From contig JAUXXJ010000026.1 of the NCBI GenBank assembly GCA_030681195.1, forward strand, positions 177,047-241,046: 64,000 nucleotides of DNA. The letters are read 5' to 3'. The stretch is from Rhodocyclaceae bacterium. GTDB taxonomy: Bacteria > Pseudomonadota > Gammaproteobacteria > Burkholderiales > Rhodocyclaceae. The notes beneath the pieces are model-generated. The model was not told the DNA's origin. It saw only the letters and a list, made by a program, of their open reading frames with translations, and searched no databases. Below are positions 63,334 through 64,000 of this stretch, in pieces (the first letter of the stretch is position 1; every line of letters starts with the position of its first letter). The position numbers and the translations under genes are program-made.

Positions 63334-63882
63334 ATGGACGTCTACTTCTTCCTCAAACAGCGCACCGACCTCATCCGTCACTTCTACGATGCCGCCTCGG
63401 CGCCGTTCGTCGAAACGAAACGGTGCATTCAGAACACGCTCCCACCATTCGACGATCCGCCATACGACGACAGCGGAGAGCCAGCGTTCCTAAGCGAATG
63501 GTTGCAGGCTGACGTCGAGCATGAGTTGGTTGGTCGGGCGGCAATCTCTATGCTGTCCGAGGCCCTCAAACAGTTCTTCGTTACGTGGGAGCGGCGCACG
63601 TGGGCCGAGCCGCCGTGCGCGAAGTGCTTCAAGAAAGCGTTCGAGTCCGGCTTCATCTCCGGTTATGTTGAATGCTTCGCCGAAGGTTTCGAACTCGACT
63701 GGTCCACCTGCCCTGCCGACCTAGACGTGCTGAAGCAAGTTGTGCTGGCGCGGAATCGGGCGCAACACTCGGACCTCGTTCTGGATCACTTGACCCACGA
63801 TGAGAAGTCGCTGCAGGCGTATCCAAGGCCGTTTTTCGTCCGCCCTGAAGACGAAGGACTGTCGCGGCGCGTTGAATTTTGA
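63334..63882 (+). CDS. HEPN-motif protein, 3' end probably altered by an insertion element
   Basis: A 182-residue protein. VVLARNRAQHSDLVLDHL contains RNRAQH, matching the HEPN RNase motif R-N-x3-H, and CAKC is a possible metal site. HEPN proteins are often RNases in toxin-antitoxin, abortive infection and CRISPR systems. The final residues (LSRRVEF) and the stop lie in sequence that looks like the terminal repeat of an IS21-family element, so the natural C-terminus may be missing. The ATG at 63334 gives a plausible N-terminus. Confidence 0.6.
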   Translation: MDVYFFLKQRTDLIRHFYDAASAPFVETKRCIQNTLPPFDDPPYDDSGEPAFLSEWLQADVEHELVGRAAISMLSEALKQFFVTWERRTWAEPPCAKCFKKAFESGFISGYVECFAEGFELDWSTCPADLDVLKQVVLARNRAQHSDLVLDHLTHDEKSLQAYPRPFFVRPEDEGLSRRVEF

Positions 63883-64000
63883 CCAGTTGTGCGTGTTGAA
63901 TAATGACCAGGGCACATAGCCGGTTGTCATCAACCGGTTGAACCGAAGTGTAGAGGAAACAGGTGCGGTGCGGGAAGCGGCGTAGGGCGTAGCCCGAAGC
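63860..64000. mobile_element. Probable end of an IS21-family insertion sequence
   Basis: Two tandem repeats, GTTGAATTTTGACCAG (63871-63886) and GTTGAATAATGACCAG (63895-63910), with a tip beginning TGTCGCGG at 63860, resemble the multiple terminal repeats of IS21-type elements. CCGGTTG (63920-63926) and CAACCGG (63931-63937) form a hairpin. No transposase gene is in the window; istA/istB should follow beyond base 64000. The exact tip is uncertain. Confidence 0.5.

Overview
The window is a high-GC chromosomal segment of a betaproteobacterium, most likely of the Rhodocyclales (inference). Gene order supports this: rpsB-tsf-pyrH-frr-uppS-cdsA-dxr-rseP-bamA-skp-lpxD-fabZ-lpxA-lpxB-rnhB is the classic proteobacterial translation/envelope cluster, and ratA-rnfH-DUF4124-guaB-guaA plus an Ala/Lys/Pro-tailed HU protein are typical of betaproteobacteria.

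Layout. 1-1100: 3' part of hypF. 1101-17301 (+ strand): rpsB promoter and leader, then translation factors, UMP kinase, isoprenoid and phospholipid synthesis, the BAM pore and its chaperone, the lipid A genes, RNase HII, an rRNA methyltransferase and an NfeD/SPFH pair. 17315-30978 (- strand): one long run of tightly packed genes, read tamA-tamB-lapA-like-mrpE-F-G-mbhD-like-B-C-D-second antiporter subunit-GGDEF-DUF2062-smpB-MFS, mostly with 4-base overlaps. 31066-33049 (+): LapA-like, ferric-reductase-like flavoprotein and cytochrome c. 33129-39063 (-): a hybrid histidine kinase, a REC-EAL protein and a double-REC regulator. 39233-46213 (-): P-type ATPase, Na/Pi cotransporter, Gcr-type membrane protein and DUF502, all overlapping by 4 bases. 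46392-50770 (+): ratA, rnfH, guaB and guaA, with a DUF4124 gene on the - strand between rnfH and guaB.

From 50771 the sequence changes. A tyrosine integrase sits directly behind guaA, preceded by five copies of a TGACGGTAT repeat, with an AlpA-type regulator convergent to it. A short core-like stretch follows (DUF3820, hslR, two small unknown genes, HU). Then comes a lower-GC block that looks like a defence island: a CHAT-domain protease (- strand), a shared regulatory region with a 14-bp palindrome, a three-gene operon (helical middle protein, zinc-hook SMC/Rad50-like ATPase, helical protein with a C-terminal PD-(D/E)XK nuclease motif), and a gene pair whose second member has a HEPN RNxxxH motif. 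The HEPN gene runs into what looks like the end of an IS21-family element at the window edge.

Two observations stand out. First, a 16-25 bp sequence (core AAAGTCGGCGCTGGCG) occurs 12 times between positions 5 kb and 43.5 kb, on both strands and in four reading-frame contexts plus one intergenic site, so it is conserved as DNA rather than as a peptide. I see no copy in the island. Second, the three-gene SMC/nuclease operon is a candidate anti-invader system related in layout to the Lamassu/ABC-three-component group, but with a RecB-like nuclease on a long helical protein.
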